From SKVR01 sp037441525 (lineage in GTDB: Bacteria; Bacteroidota; Bacteroidia; Bacteroidales; UBA7960), in the NCBI GenBank assembly GCA_037441525.1, contig JBBISA010000095.1:1-6435 (forward strand): a stretch of DNA of 6,435 bases. Direction: 5' to 3'. Under the pieces are notes generated by a model that worked only from the letters and a program-made list of their open reading frames with translations, had not been told where the DNA came from and made no database searches. Of this stretch, positions 6,251-6,435 are shown in pieces (position 1 is the stretch's first letter; every line of letters begins with the position of its first letter). The position numbers and the translations under genes are program-made.

Positions 6251-6435
6251 TTAAAGAACTTTCACTCTTTCGAATCCACCAAAACGGTTTTTACCAGAAT
6301 AAGCAATCAGGTTATTGGCATTATCAACTTCACAAATAAGAGTAGTATCAATATCATGCTCAAACTCCTGACTACCTCTGAACTTACCATCCTTGGTTAC
6401 CTTGAAAACAAAAATAAATGATCTAGGGTATTTAC
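6251..6435 (-). CDS. C-terminal end of an unidentified leftward gene (partial, runs off the right edge)
   Basis: An open minus-strand frame enters at the right edge and continues for 60 codons to a TAA at 6253-6251. The visible sequence includes FIFVFKVTKDGKFRGSQEFE and ends GGFERVKVL. Its alternating hydrophobic/polar pattern suggests beta-strands, but I recognise no family. Support for it being real comes from its protein-like composition and its convergence on a bidirectional terminator. Against it, the codon-aligned plus-strand frame is also open over most of this stretch, though that one has no early start codon and looks less protein-like. The start and most of the protein lie outside the window. 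Confidence 0.5.
   Translation of the reverse strand, partial: KYPRSFIFVFKVTKDGKFRGSQEFEHDIDTTLICEVDNANNLIAYSGKNRFGGFERVKVL

Noticed and set aside
6254..6414. Plus-strand open frame opposite the right-edge gene tail
   Set aside because: It has no start codon near its beginning and a Ser/Thr/Asn/Lys-rich composition without pattern; it is better explained as the complement of the minus-strand frame.
1..6435. CRISPR array, tRNA or rRNA gene, or defence system
   Set aside because: No regularly spaced repeats, cloverleaf or rRNA-like sequence, and no defence-type protein motifs were seen on either strand.

Overview
The window looks like a chromosomal segment from a Bacteroidota bacterium, probably Bacteroidales-like. 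The evidence is moderate to low GC, A/T-rich spacers without strong Shine-Dalgarno sequences, a TAnnTTTG-type -7 promoter element, and protein sequences typical of that phylum. No ribosomal marker is present, so a finer placement is not supported.

Layout. Bases 1-257 hold no complete gene: there is a bidirectional hairpin terminator (69-107), a possible start of a leftward gene at the very edge, and a short palindrome. Bases 258-551 (minus strand) are the C-terminal half of a Y1/HUH transposase of the IS200/REP-associated (RAYT) type. It lacks its HUH half and is bordered by two near-identical REP-like palindromes. Bases 552-829 contain no gene I can support. From 830 to 6170 there is one rightward locus: promoter, TetR-family regulator (871-1452), RND/MMPL-family exporter (1514-3757, GTG start), LolA-like periplasmic protein (3928-4656), outer-membrane beta-barrel protein (4698-6065) and a bidirectional terminator (6130-6170). 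The minus-strand 3' end of an unidentified gene (6251-6435) runs in from the right edge and converges on this terminator.

How the genes work together (inference). The three structural genes would place one component in each envelope layer: a proton-driven RND pump in the inner membrane, a soluble carrier with the LolA-type lipid-binding fold in the periplasm, and a beta-barrel in the outer membrane. No membrane-fusion adaptor or TolC-type channel is present. The set therefore resembles a lipid or hydrophobic-molecule export route rather than a classical drug-efflux pump, with the upstream TetR protein as the likely local repressor. A 13-bp palindrome just before the RND gene has a close copy over the -7 element of the tetR promoter and is a candidate operator. 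The substrate cannot be read from this sequence.
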